From positions 148,664,243 through 148,728,242 of the forward strand of contig OY294067.1 of assembly GCA_958510875.1 (NCBI GenBank): a stretch of DNA of 64,000 nucleotides, written 5' to 3'. Numbering within the stretch: the first letter of the stretch is position 1; the number at the start of each line of letters is the position of its first letter. Both the position numbers and the translations under genes were made by a program. This DNA is from Endomychus coccineus (taxonomy: Eukaryota > Arthropoda > Insecta > Coleoptera > Endomychidae). Below are positions 19,593 through 30,286 of this stretch, piece by piece. The notes beneath the pieces were generated by a model that ran no database searches, was not told where the DNA came from, and saw nothing but the letters and a program-made list of their open reading frames with translations.

Positions 19593-19596
<4 letters not shown>

Positions 19597-19948
19597 AAGT
19601 TTAAAGTTTCTTTGGCTAATTGGCCACTATCGTGTATGTAACTTAAGAGATATAGAATTAAATTTTCTGAATTATGAAGATAACTTAGATAATTTAACAT
19701 AGGATTATAAAGATGAATAAACGTGAAAGATTGAACCATAGGCGGGATTCGAACCCGCATTTCTGGATTTCTAGTCTAGGGTGTTCACCAATAAACCACT
19801 TCGGTCCTATTGGATTTTTATATTTTTGTAAATATAAACCTCTGAAAGGATAGTAGATCATTGATGAACACAATGCGATTCGAGGCCTACCATAGATCAA
19901 CTAATCACGCACATTCATCTAAACTTCAGTCGTTTTTTTGAAGTAAAA
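19593..19948 (-). repeat. tRNA-like satellite unit
   Basis: Minus-strand partial unit, joined near 19,948 to a plus-strand unit to make an inverted pair. Its sequence is slightly more diverged than the units at 22-25 kb. Confidence 0.9.
19733..19807 (-). ncRNA. tRNA-like sequence 2
   Basis: Same fold as copy 1, but with substitutions and a 1-nt shorter D arm (AATAAACCACT on the plus strand). Probably degraded. Confidence 0.55.
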
Positions 19949-20514
19949 ATTAAGTTATCTTCATAATTCAGAAAATTTAATTCTATATCTCTTAAGTTAC
20001 ATACACGATAGTGGCCAATTAGGCAAAGAAACTTTAAACTTGTTTATAATTAACCAGAACAATTCTCAGTCAGTTCTATTGAAATATATAAGAACCAGGA
20101 TGCTGTCATTTGAATAAGAACTGTCAAGTAACTGCCAACCATAGCAGTACTAACCTACAATCCTTACTTCAAAAAACGACTGAACTTTAGATGAATGTGC
20201 GTGATTAAATGATCTATGGTAGGGCATCGAATCGCATTGTGTTCATCAATGATCTACTATCCTTTAAGAGGTTTATATTTACAAAAATATAAAAATCTAA
20301 AAGGACCGAAGTGGTGTAATTGGTGAACACCCTGGACTAGAAATCCAGAAATGTGGGTCCGAATCCCGCCTATGGTTCAATCTTTTACGTTTATTCATCT
20401 TTATAATCCTATGTTAAATTATCTAAGTTATCTTCATAATTCAGAAAATTTAATTCTATATCTCTTAAGTTACATACACGATAGTGGCCAATTAGCCAAA
20501 GAAACTTTAAACTT

Positions 20515-20517
<3 letters not shown>
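19949..20517 (+). repeat. tRNA-like satellite unit
   Basis: Plus-strand unit and part of a second, ending in (TA)n exactly after the shared word AACTTGTTTATA, as in the other truncated units. Confidence 0.9.
20303..20378 (+). ncRNA. tRNA-like sequence 3
   Basis: As copy 1, with B box GGTCCGAATCC (one change from consensus) and anticodon AGA. Confidence 0.6.

Positions 20518-20602
<85 letters not shown>
20518..20602. repeat. (TA)n microsatellite 7
   Basis: TA run between a satellite unit and an inverted Penelope A end. Confidence 0.97.
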
Positions 20603-20605
<3 letters not shown>

Positions 20606-20753
20606 TCTTCTTAGGTTCTCGCGGACGTAATGTGTAGAACTGGATTCTCGGGTATTGATCCGCGTTGTGTGATTTCGGTCCTCAAAAGGACTAATTTCAC
20701 GACGTTTCGGCAAAGTCGCATTTGCCATCTTCAGGTGATTCGACCGTAGATTT
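20603..20753 (-). mobile_element. Penelope A 3' terminus, inverted copy
   Basis: Second occurrence of the inverted A-type pair (compare 16,336-16,485), keeping the ATTACGTCCGCGAGAACCTA end. Confidence 0.8.
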
Positions 20754-20874
20754 TCCAGACTCTACGGTCGAATCACCTGAAGATGGCAAATGCGACTTTG
20801 CCGAAACGTCGTGAAATTGGTCCTTTTGAGGACCGAAACCACACAACGCGGATCAATACCCGAGAATCCAGTTC

Positions 20875-20875
<1 letters not shown>
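20754..20875 (+). mobile_element. Penelope A 3' terminus
   Basis: Plus-strand partner; it ends at CCAGTTCTACA directly before (TA)n, at the same position as the copy ending near 16,632. Confidence 0.8.
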
Positions 20876-20965
<90 letters not shown>

Positions 20966-20971
20966 ATATAT
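20876..20971. repeat. (TA)n microsatellite 8
   Basis: TA run with one TTTA interruption. Confidence 0.97.
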
Positions 20972-22278
20972 TTGTATGTTTTCTTGGTATATTGGTTCGT
21001 AGATATACTAATAATGAAATAAAAATTCTGTTTTGACGTTTCGACAATGTTTATTGCCTTTATCAAAATTGTTAATTGAATTAGTGTTTCCATGTAATTT
21101 AGAAAACAATAGATGATTTCGATTAATGAAATGCGTCAGCAGCCGACTTGTGTTTTAAGATCCAATTAAAACTGCAGAAAACATTGGATCGGTTGTGTGT
21201 GAAAGAGTAATGTATGGCTAACTACAATTTGAAATAGATTGAATTTGATCAAATACAAGACATTCCAAGATTGTACAATTATAAATATCTATGAATTATT
21301 GTATGAATTAGTTATTCTATGATAAGCATTTCAGATCTATCATAACTATTCAAGTTTAAGATAATTCTATGGAATTTAACCTCAAAATTGTTATTCTATA
21401 GTGTCATAGTTAAATAATACTTCATCTTTTTTAGGTTGAATTTTAAATAGACAAATGGGAAGTGGCACTTCAAATTAATCAAATTTTGTTAAGTTTGAAT
21501 TAGATTATTGTACAGTTTCGAAATATTGGAATCTATTTTGTCATTTACACAATTGTTCTTTTTAATTTGAATAGATTCTAATATCAAACGTTTGTTGTCG
21601 TTTGTTTCAATATTTAAAATTTTTGTATTGAAATTTGTAAATATTGAAACAAACGACAACAAACGTTTGATATTAGAATCTATTCAAATTAGAAAGAACA
21701 ATTGTGTAAATGACAAAATAGATTCCAATCTTTCGAAACTGTACAATAATCTAATTCAAACTTAACAAAATTTGATTAATTTGAAGTGCCACTTCCCATT
21801 TGTCTATTTAAAATTCAACCTAAAAAAGATGGAGTATTATTTAACTATGACACTATAGAATAACAATTTTGAGGTTAAATTCCATAGAATTATCTTAAAC
21901 TTGAATAGTTATGATAGATCTGAAATGCTTATCATAGAATAACTGATTCATACAATAATTCATAGATATTTATAATTGTACAATCTTGGAATGTCTTGTA
22001 TTTAATCAAATTCAATCTATTTCAAATTGTAGTTAGCCATACATTACTCTTTCACACACAACCGATCCAATGTTTTCTGCAGTTTTAATTGGATCTTGAA
22101 ACACAAGTCGGCTGCTGACGCATTTCATTAATCGAAATCATCTATTCTTTTCTAAATTACATGGAAACACTAATTCAATTAACAATTTTGATAAAGGCAA
22201 TAAACATTGTCGAAACGTCAAAACAGAATTTTTATTTCATTATCAGTATATATACGAACCAATATACCAAGAAAACAT

Positions 22279-22283
<5 letters not shown>
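20972..22283. mobile_element. Penelope B palindrome 2
   Basis: Near-identical second copy of the palindrome at 18,208-19,553 (arms 20,973-21,620 and 21,634-22,283, centre about 21,627). Both end at the same point (ACATACAAAT) before (TA)n on the right, so it was duplicated as a unit or formed twice by the same mechanism. Confidence 0.75.

Positions 22284-22341
<58 letters not shown>
22284..22341. repeat. (TA)n microsatellite 9
   Basis: TA run between Penelope B palindrome 2 and the satellite array. Confidence 0.97.
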
Positions 22342-22342
<1 letters not shown>

Positions 22343-22432
22343 TTAATAGAAATAGAATTAAATTTTCTGAATTATGAAGATAACTTAGATAATTTAACAT
22401 AGGATTATAAAGATGAATAAACGTAAAAGATT

Positions 22433-22508
22433 GAACCATAGGCGGGATTCGAACCCACATTTCTGGATTTCTAGTCCAGGGTGTTTACCAATTACACCAC
22501 TTTGGTCC
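22433..22508 (-). ncRNA. tRNA-like sequence 4
   Basis: Consensus copy: GGACCAAAGTGGTGTAATTG start, anticodon loop CTAGAAA, B box GGTTCGAATCC. Confidence 0.7.
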
Positions 22509-22905
22509 TATTAGATTTTTATGTTTTTGTAAATATAAACCTCTGAAAGGATAGTAGATCATTGATGAACACAATGCGATTCGATGCCCTACCATAGATC
22601 AACTATTCACGCACATTCATCTAAAGTTCAGTCGTTTTTTGAAGTAAGGATTGTAGGTTAGTACTGCTATGGTTGGCAGTTACTTGACAGTTCTTATTCA
22701 AATGACAGCATCCTGGTTCTTATATATTTCAATAGAACTGACTGAGAATTGTTCTGGTTAATTATAAACAAGTTTAAAGTTTCTTTGCCTAATTGGCCAC
22801 TATCGTGTATGTAACTTAAGAGAAATAGAATTAAATTTTCTGAATTATGAAGATAACTCAGATAATTCAACATAGGATTATAAAGATGAATAAACGTAAA
22901 AGATT

Positions 22906-22981
22906 GAACCATAGGCGGGATTCGAACCCACATTTCTGGATTTCTAGTCCAGGGTGTTTACCAATTACACCACTTTGGTCC
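22906..22981 (-). ncRNA. tRNA-like sequence 5
   Basis: Consensus copy, 473 bp from copy 4. Confidence 0.7.
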
Positions 22982-23353
22982 TATTAGATTTTTATATTTT
23001 TGTAAATATAAACCTCTGAAAGGATAGTAGATCATTGATGAACACAATGCGATTCGATGCCCTACCATAGATCAACTATTCACGCACATTCATCTAAAGT
23101 TCAGTCGTTTTTTGAAGTAAGGATTGTAGGTTAGTACTTCTATGGTTGGCAGTTACTTGACAGTTCTTATTCAAATGACAGCATCCTGGTTCTTATATAT
23201 TTCAATAGAACTGACTGAGAATTGTTCTGGTTAATTATAAACAAGTTTAAAGTTTCTTTGCCTAATTGGCCACTATCGTGTATGTAACTTAAGAGAAATA
23301 GAATTAAATTTTCTGAATTATGAGGATAACTTAGATAATTTAACATAGGATTA

Positions 23354-23415
23354 TAATTGGTAAACACCCTGGACTAGAAATCCAGAAATGTGGGTTCGAA
23401 TCCCGCCTATGGTTC
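23354..23415 (+). ncRNA. tRNA-like sequence 6, 5'-truncated
   Basis: Begins inside the D loop (AATTGGTAAACACC) at the inversion junction; the acceptor 5' strand is lost. Confidence 0.6.
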
Positions 23416-23811
23416 AATCTTTTACGTTTATTCATCTTTATAATCCTATGTTAAATTATCTAAGTTATCTTCATAATTCAGAAAATTTAATTCTATTTCT
23501 CTTAAGTTACATACACGATAGTGGCCAATTAGGCAAAGAAACTTTAAACTTGTTTATAATTAACCAGAACAATTCTCAGTCAGTTCTATTGAAATATATA
23601 AGAACCAGGATGCTGTCATTTGAATAAGAACTGTCAAGTAACTGCCAACCATAGCAGTACTAACCTACAATCCTTACTTCAAAAAACGACTGAACTTTAG
23701 ATGAATTGCGTGAATAGTTGATCTATGGTAGGGCATCGAATCGCATTGTGTTCATCAATGATCTACTATCCTTTCAGAGGTTTATATTTACAAAAATATA
23801 AAAATCTAATA

Positions 23812-23887
23812 GGACCAAAGTGGTGTAATTGGTAAACACCCTGGACTAGAAATCCAGAAATGTGGGTTCGAATCCCGCCTATGGTTC
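23812..23887 (+). ncRNA. tRNA-like sequence 7
   Basis: Consensus copy. Acceptor pairs 6 of 7 (GGACCAA with TATGGTTC end), D stem GTGT/ACAC, anticodon stem CTGGA/TCCAG, T stem GTGGG/CCCGC. Confidence 0.7.
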
Positions 23888-24284
23888 AATCTTTTACGTT
23901 TATTCATCTTTATATTAATATGTTAAATTATCTAAGTTATCTTCATAATTCAGAAAATTTAATTATATTTCTCTTAAGTTACATACACGATAGTGGCCAA
24001 TTAGGCAAAGAAACTTTAAACTTGTTTATAATTAACCAGAACAATTCTCAGTCAGTTCTATTGAAATATATAAAAACCAGGATGCTGTCATTTGAATAAG
24101 AACTGTCAAGTAACTGCCAACCATAGCAGTACTAACCTACAATCCTTACTTCAAAAAACGACTGAACTTTAGATGAATGTGCGTGAATAGTTGATCTATG
24201 GTAGGGCATCAAATCGCATTGTGTTCATCAATGATCTACTATCCTTTCAGAGGTTTATATTTACAAAAACATAAAAATCTAATA

Positions 24285-24360
24285 GGACCAAAGTGGTGTA
24301 ATTGGTAAACACCCTGGACTAGAAATCCAGAAATGTGGGTTCGAATCCCGCCTATGGTTC
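24285..24360 (+). ncRNA. tRNA-like sequence 8
   Basis: Consensus copy, 473 bp after copy 7. Confidence 0.7.
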
Positions 24361-24757
24361 AATCTTTTACGTTTATTCATCTTTATAATCCTATGTTAAA
24401 TTATCTAAGTTATCTTCATAATTCAGAAAATTTAATTCTATTTCTCTTAAGTTACATACACGATAGTGGCCAATTAGGCAAAGAAACTTTAAACTTGTTT
24501 ATAATTAACCAGAACAATTCTCAGTCAGTTCTATTGAAATATATAAGAACCAGGATGCTGTCATTTGAATAAGAACTGTCAAGTAACTGCCAACCATAGC
24601 AGTACTAACCTACAATCCTTACTTCAAAAAACGACTGAACTTTAGATGAATGTGCGTGAATAGTTGATCTATGGTAGGGCATCGAATCGCATTGTGTTCA
24701 TCAATGATCTACTATCCTTTCAGAGGTTTATATTTACAAAAATATAAAAATCTAATA

Positions 24758-24833
24758 GGACCAAAGTGGTGTAATTGGTAAACACCCTGGACTAGAAATC
24801 CAGAAATGTGGGTTCGAATCCCGCCTATGGTTC
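24758..24833 (+). ncRNA. tRNA-like sequence 9
   Basis: Consensus copy, 473 bp after copy 8. Confidence 0.7.
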
Positions 24834-24969
24834 AATCTTTTACGTTTATTCATCTTTATAATCCTATTTTAAATTATCTAAGTTATCTTCATAATTCAGA
24901 AAATTTAATTCTATTTCTCTTAAGTTACATACACGATAGTGGCCAATTAGGCAAAGAAACTTTAAACTT

Positions 24970-24972
<3 letters not shown>

Positions 24973-25066
<94 letters not shown>

Positions 25067-25080
25067 ATTTATATATATAT
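24973..25080. repeat. (TA)n microsatellite 10
   Basis: TA run separating plus- and minus-strand satellite units, both broken at AACTTGTTTATA. Confidence 0.97.
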
Positions 25081-25437
25081 AAACAAGTTTAAAGTTTCTT
25101 TGGCTAATTGGCCACTATCGTGTATGTAACTTAAGAGATATAGAATTAAATTTTCTGAATTATGGAGATAACTTAGATAATTTAACATAGGATTATAAAG
25201 ATGAATAAACGTAAAAGATTGAACCATAGGCGGGTCGAACCCACATTTCTGGATTTCTAGTCCAGGGTGTTTACCAATAAACCACTTCGGTCCTATTAGA
25301 TCTTTATATTTTTGTAAATATAAACCTCTGAAAGGATAGTAGATCATTGATGAACACAATGCGATTCGATGCCCTACCATAGATCAACTAATCACGCACA
25401 TTCATCTAAACTTCAGTCGTTTTTTTGAAGTAAAAAT
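25081..25437 (-). repeat. tRNA-like satellite unit
   Basis: Minus-strand partial unit, joined near 25,437 to a plus unit by the same kind of junction (GAAGTAAAAATTAAGTTATC) as at 19,948. Confidence 0.9.
25221..25293 (-). ncRNA. tRNA-like sequence 10, defective
   Basis: Two bases deleted in the T loop (CGGGTCGAACCC on the plus strand), which breaks the B box; D arm variant as in copy 2. Confidence 0.5.
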
Positions 25438-25958
25438 TAAGTTATCTTCATAATTCAGAAAATTTAATTCTATATCTCTTAAGTTACATACACGATAGTG
25501 GCCAATTAGGCAAAGAAACTTTAAACTTGTTTATAATTAACCAGAACAATTCTCAGTCAGTTCTATTGAAATATATAAGAACCAGGATGATGTCATTTGA
25601 ATAAGAACTGTCAAGTAACTGCCAACCATAGCAGTACTGACCTACAATCCTTACTTCAAAAAACGACTGAACTTTGGATGAATGTCCGTGAATAGTTGAT
25701 CTATGGTAGGGCATCGAATCGCATTGTGTTCATCAATGATCTACTTCCTTTCAGAGGTTTATATTTACAAAAATATACAAATCTAACAGGACCAAAGTAG
25801 TGTAATTGGTAAACACCCTGGACTAGAAATCCAGAAATGTAGGTTCGAATCCCGCCTATGGTTCAATCTTTCACGTTTATCCATCTTCATAATCCTATGT
25901 TAAATTATCTGAGTTATCTTCATAATTCAGAAAATTTTATTATGTATCTCTCAAGCTA
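25438..25958 (+). repeat. tRNA-like satellite unit
   Basis: Plus-strand unit, more diverged at its end (TATGTATCTCTCAAGC) before (TA)n. Confidence 0.9.
25789..25864 (+). ncRNA. tRNA-like sequence 11
   Basis: Near consensus, with changes AAGTAGTG in the A-box region and TAGGTTCGAATCC before the T loop. Confidence 0.6.
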
Positions 25959-26132
<174 letters not shown>

Positions 26133-26145
26133 CATCCCGCTATCT

Positions 26146-26520
26146 CCAGGGCGTCCTTTCACTATTCCTACTCTGAGCGTCCACTGCGTATTTCTCATGC
26201 AATTCCTACTATGACGTATGAATATATTCCATCTTTGAACAGTAGAGGTCGTGATAAGTTCATAGCCTTCATATTATAGGAAACAATTTTTAAAATTTGC
26301 ATTCTACTGATTTCAGAGCGTCCGTTCATAAAGCCGCTCCTGAGCGTCCAAAATATACAGTAAACCTTTCAAATTTCGGGTACTCAGCGTCCCCGCAGTA
26401 TAGTTTGCTTTCATACACCACATTTCTGAGCGTCCAGCAATGTTGCCAGTTCAGAAGGCTTATAATCGATATGAAGGATTTTACAAATCAAAAGATAATG
26501 CTAATCCTTTCGGACCATTG
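26146..26520 (+). repeat. GAGCGTCC-motif repeat, copy 1
   Basis: Contains at least four GAGCGTCC words (for example 26,174, 26,314, 26,342 and 26,428) and a CAGCGTCC variant, spaced tens of bases apart. Ends in CAGCAATGTTGCC and TATCGATATGAAGGATTTTA. Related copies are at 27,415 and 33,953. No known family recognised. Confidence 0.6.
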
Positions 26521-26622
26521 TTGAATAAAACTGTTGTGTTGGTCCTCTATAACAGTCCCAAAATTTACATTGCGTATCATATTCTTTCTGGAATAACTGA
26601 TGAACATTTCAGTTATATTTAA
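26440..26622 (+). CDS. 60-aa ORF, unrecognised
   Basis: Starts inside the GAGCGTCC repeat and reads KAYNRYEGFYKSKDNANPFG, VVLVLYNSPKIYIAYHILSG, then stops. The composition is protein-like but no family is recognised. The related copy at about 27,640 keeps only fragments. Could be the relic of a coding exon carried by the repeat. Confidence 0.2.
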   Translation: MLPVQKAYNRYEGFYKSKDNANPFGPLLNKTVVLVLYNSPKIYIAYHILSGITDEHFSYI

Positions 26623-27414
26623 AGTTCAAAATTGAAAATATCCAATATGTAATGTATTTTTTATAAGAAAATGTATAGATAATTTCATTACTTAACTTGA
26701 AATTGCGTATTTTTCTAACCAAACGAAATTTTCTGTGGGAATTGAGGTGATCATACATACATTTTTAATAAAATTTGAAGGCAATGAGAATGAAAAATTC
26801 CTTAACTAAAAAACGCACTTTATTCAATATAATCAAACTTAAAGAACAAACGATACCTCCTCTTATTCTATATAGACAGAAAAATAAATAACTATATAAG
26901 GAATAGACAGAAAAATATATAACTAAATAATAATATTTCTATAATCCAACGGCAGTAATTGTCCACATAAGTAAAAAATTGTCCACATAGGTAAAAGATA
27001 TTAACTTCTTAACAACCTCTTTTGAGCTATAAAATCTTTTTTGAAATTGATTTGAAGAGCAGTTTTGAAAATGCGTAAGATCATCTTTTAGGGTTAAAAG
27101 GAATCTTGAATGTACATTTATAAAACGATTGAAAACATTTTTTAGCTTGAAAGAGGATACTGAACACATTTATTCAATCTACAGGTAATGACAAATTTAA
27201 ACAAGTGAAATAATAACTTTTTCTTGTTATATACAGAAGTTGGGTCAAGGAATATGAAAATGAATAAATCACTTTTTTCTATTGAACTCAACAACCAGAC
27301 TGTGGTTACTCACAACATTCAAAGCATCTGTCTACGATGAATGGATGACTGAATGACTGTAACTGGTAGTATAACGCAAAATGTAAAAAATACCGAAGAA
27401 TTTTCGAGAACCGG
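26623..27414. other. AT-rich stretch, nothing recognised
   Basis: No gene or repeat identified. A 76-codon minus-strand frame (26,939-27,169) has no recognisable motif. A short direct repeat, AATTGTCCACATAAGTAAAA and a near copy 23 bp later, lies at about 26,957-27,000. Confidence 0.5.
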
Positions 27415-27690
27415 CGTTTTGGGACGCCCACAAATCGACGGCCTGAAAGTACTATATACAAACACCTTTCCCATCTCCTACTCTGAGCGTTCACCACATG
27501 TTTCTACCGCTAAAGCTGAATAATATTCACAATCTACCGATTTCAAAGCATCCAAAACATATTTCTAAATGTCTAAATATCGGAAAGTATGCGTATAGTG
27601 GCTTTCATTCTGCACATTTCTGAGCGCCCAGCAATCTTATTTAAGCTAGCTGAATTCATAGGAAAGATTTTACGAGTCAAAAGTAATGAA
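27415..27690 (+). repeat. GAGCGTCC-motif repeat, copy 2
   Basis: Diverged copy (TACTCTGAGCGTTCACCACA, TTTCTGAGCGCCCAGCAATC). Upstream GGGACGCCCACAAATCGACG aligns with AGGACGCCTACAAATCGACA of copy 3. Confidence 0.55.
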
Positions 27691-28379
27691 AATTGAAAAA
27701 ATACCTCACGATATTATGTTTTTAATTCATGAAGACTTTCATAATCGGCGATTAAAAGTCCGAAACAGAATTCTACAGTAGAGTTGATTAGAGAAGCACG
27801 TTTCACATAAGATATGTTGTGATTGACTGACCTCATGTTGTAGAATTGGAATATCAGGTTGGTTGAGAATTGTCTCAACCTTGTTGTTATGTACTATCGT
27901 CAATAAGCAATATGAATAAGAAATAATCACCCTTCAAAAATTCAATTGTGGAAGCCGTTACTTTGTGATAGTTCATCATTTTAAGGAAATAATAAATGAA
28001 ACTACTTTGTTATACTATCACTGATATTTGATATAGTCGTTACTATAGTTTCAACACTAAACGTGTCATCTTCAGACGGAACGAAGGTATGAATTTAACA
28101 AGTATTATATCTACTATATATAGGTTAAAGAAGGAATACAAACAAATTTTATGGCTATAGGAAATAGTTCTAGGAAAAACCAGAGAGGGGTAAATTGATC
28201 AGGTGGTTCCGTGAGAACCTTAGTGGAGAGGGTATATTTACTAACGGACTTTAAATATGAAAATCAGGTTATTAATACATTGAAAAGATTACTGTAATAT
28301 AAATCTAGTTGATCGCTAAGGATCTTATTATCATACATCTTCATTGCTTTGAAAATTCCCATTGACTCTAATATAATTA

Positions 28380-28698
28380 GTTTTGAAATTTTATCCTGAC
28401 TATGTAACATTTCGACATTACTCAAAATAGGAAAGATATGGCCTGTTTCTTAAATATGATTTGCAAATGAAGAATCGGTCTTATTGATTTTAAAGGAACG
28501 AAAATGTTCTTTATATCTAACTGCTATGTTACGGCAAGATAACCTATGTATGATGTAAAACCTATCACACTCTGAACAAGTTAGTTTATAAACTCCGGGA
28601 CTTTTAAATTTGTCAGTTTTATATTTCGCATTGAACATAATATGAGATAATTTGTTTGGGGGCTTAAAGCTGATGGTCAGGTTATGATGGGATAACAT
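28380..28698 (-). pseudogene. Penelope-like GIY-YIG endonuclease fragment
   Basis: SPGVYKLTCSECDRFYI and VRYKEHFRSF identify the Penelope-type GIY-YIG domain. The normally Gly-rich YIGQTGR segment reads YIIHRLSCRN here, so the nuclease core is mutated. A TAA follows FANHI at 28,450; the remainder (to about 28,380) is visible past the stop. Confidence 0.8.
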
Positions 28699-28743
28699 GT
28701 TTGCAATTTTTTCGCTTATAGGACCAAAATATGTTAAAGAAAC

Positions 28744-28938
28744 TTATTTTAATGAGTTATCTTTGTCATTCATAAAGGGATAAGTGCTATTGTAAATTAA
28801 TTTTTGTATTTCTCTATCTATTAATTTAGAAATTACTTGAGGAACGAAACCGTTATTTGTAGCAATAACTTTAATTGTATCTAATTCTTTACTAAGATTT
28901 TCTTGAGATAAGAGGAGGGAAAAGGCTCTATGTATCAT
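28744..28938 (-). pseudogene. Penelope-like RT/connector fragment
   Basis: Continues the element after the RT palm: HRAFSLLLSQENLSKELDTI, NNGFVPQVISKLIDREIQK. This matches the thumb/connector stretch between RT and GIY-YIG. A frame shift separates it from the next piece. Confidence 0.7.
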
Positions 28939-29195
28939 TGAATGAAAAGCAGCTAGTTTATGACTATAGGGGCTATGTAAAGAGGTACAAATTACTGTAT
29001 CTGTGAAAATAGGTTTTCTGTAAATGTCGAATGAGATGCTATTATTATGATGTAATAATGTTAAGTCTAAGAAATTTATTTTGTGATCCTTTTCTGTCTC
29101 TAATGTGAATTTTATGTTTGGATAAATATTATTGATGAATGATAAGAAAGCATCTAACTGTCTAGATGTACCTTTAAATAGGGCTAAAATATTGT

Positions 29196-29561
29196 CTAGG
29201 TATCTGTACCAAAATTGAATATGTTTTTTGTTATGGCAGAACTCATTATAGTATCTTCTTTGTGAGAAATAAAAATATCTGCGAGAAGTGGACTTAATGG
29301 AGAACCGATAGCTAATCCGTTATTTTGAGTATAAAATTTGTTATTAAACTGACAGTGCTTTTGACTGAGGCATATATCGAATGCCTGTTCTATTTCTGAT
29401 TTTATCGAAGGATAAATATGTGACTTTTCAAAGATATTTGTGACTAAATTCCAAAATTCAATGGGAGGGATATTTGAAAACATATTAGAAACATCAAAGG
29501 ATACCAAAATACCGTAGTTAGGTATAATTTTTGGTTTAATTTGTTTGTATTCCTTCTTCAA
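29196..29561 (-). pseudogene. Penelope-like reverse transcriptase fragment
   Basis: Residues about 17-33 read NYGILVSFDVSNMFSNIPP (the RT motif with the first catalytic Asp). Then come NKFYTQNNGLAIGSPLSPLL and ADIFISHKEDTI, all typical of Penelope RT. The frame breaks near 29,225, and in the next frame the catalytic box reads RYLDN instead of the expected two Asp residues. Dead copy. Confidence 0.85.
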
Positions 29562-29708
29562 CCTATATATAGTAGATATAGTACTTGTAAATTCATACCT
29601 TCGTTTTCGTCTGAAGATGACACGTTTAGTGTTGAAACTATAGTAACGACTATGATAAATATCAGTGATAGTATAACAAAGTAGTTATATTTATTATTTC
29701 GTTAGTTT

Positions 29709-30286
29709 ATTAGTCAACAAGCAATATTAAGGGATTTTCTCGCAATGACATGATTTTCAACAATGATTGGAAATATTCTTTTCTAACAAGCTGGGAACAT
29801 GGAATGGTATCTTCGCTTAGTTGGTCTCAATTTCCAGTTCCACAAAATAGATGACTTTCACCCATAGATGACAACATAGTCTTCACAAAATCATCAAAGT
29901 CTGATGCAGACACAATAACATTTGAAAATATTCAATCTCCAGATTGAAGATCGGAAATAGTTTTAATTTTTTATATCCAGAAATAGACGCTCAAGATGAG
30001 TCGATAACTTTATGTTCGAATTGGATAGAAATTTCAATATTGCTTTGCAAAGATATTCTCTGAATAATCGGCTGTGTTTAATTCAGCAAAGCTAATAATA
30101 TTCCTGGAAATGATTGAAAAGATTGTTCTTTTTACCAGCTGTTGAATGCGCTGATATTATTTTTACAGACATATAGATATGTCGAAGATCACCTCTTGCG
30201 AGAACGGAAACATAATCAGTAATGATTTCATACTTGTAGGGTTCACTATTATTATCTGTATGATGGGAAGATGACGATAAGTGTCT
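29709..30286. other. Unrecognised stretch
   Basis: No gene or repeat identified. AT-rich. Confidence 0.5.

Larger units (their letters stand above)
22342..23355 (-). repeat. tRNA-like satellite, minus-strand tandem part
   Basis: About two tandem units of ~473 bp on the minus strand, then a switch of orientation at about 23,354. Confidence 0.93.
23354..24972 (+). repeat. tRNA-like satellite, plus-strand tandem part
   Basis: About 3.4 units of 472-473 bp. Unit order: tRNA-like sequence; TTTTACGTTTATTCATCTTT; TTAAGTTACATACACGATAG; GAACCAGGATGCTGTCATTT; ACTTCAAAAAACGACTGAAC; GGTTTATATTTACAAAAATA; next tRNA-like sequence. The units are almost identical. Each has an internal Pol III-type promoter, so this could be a tandemly amplified tRNA-derived SINE or a true satellite seeded by a tRNA gene. 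Confidence 0.93.
27985..29708 (-). mobile_element. Penelope-like element C with inverted ends
   Basis: The minus-strand coding body is bounded by inverted copies of about 150 bp: 27,995-28,150 and 29,530-29,695 (shared words GTTGAAACTATAGTAACGAC, AGATGACACGTTTAGTG, ATATATAGTAGATATA). Inside, reverse transcriptase, connector and GIY-YIG pieces appear in the right order on the minus strand but in shifted frames. Penelope-like elements commonly carry such terminal repeats in inverted arrangement. Confidence 0.8.

Noticed and set aside
23812..23887. Genuine tRNA-Ser(AGA) gene cluster
   Set aside because: The anticodon fits Ser but the long variable arm required of tRNA-Ser is absent; the last acceptor pair is mismatched. 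Kept only as tRNA-like.
17738..25380. Recurrent ORFs beginning [14 protein letters not shown]
   Set aside because: They are the frame through the T arm of the tRNA-like sequence and its flank; their recurrence is that of the satellite, not of a protein.
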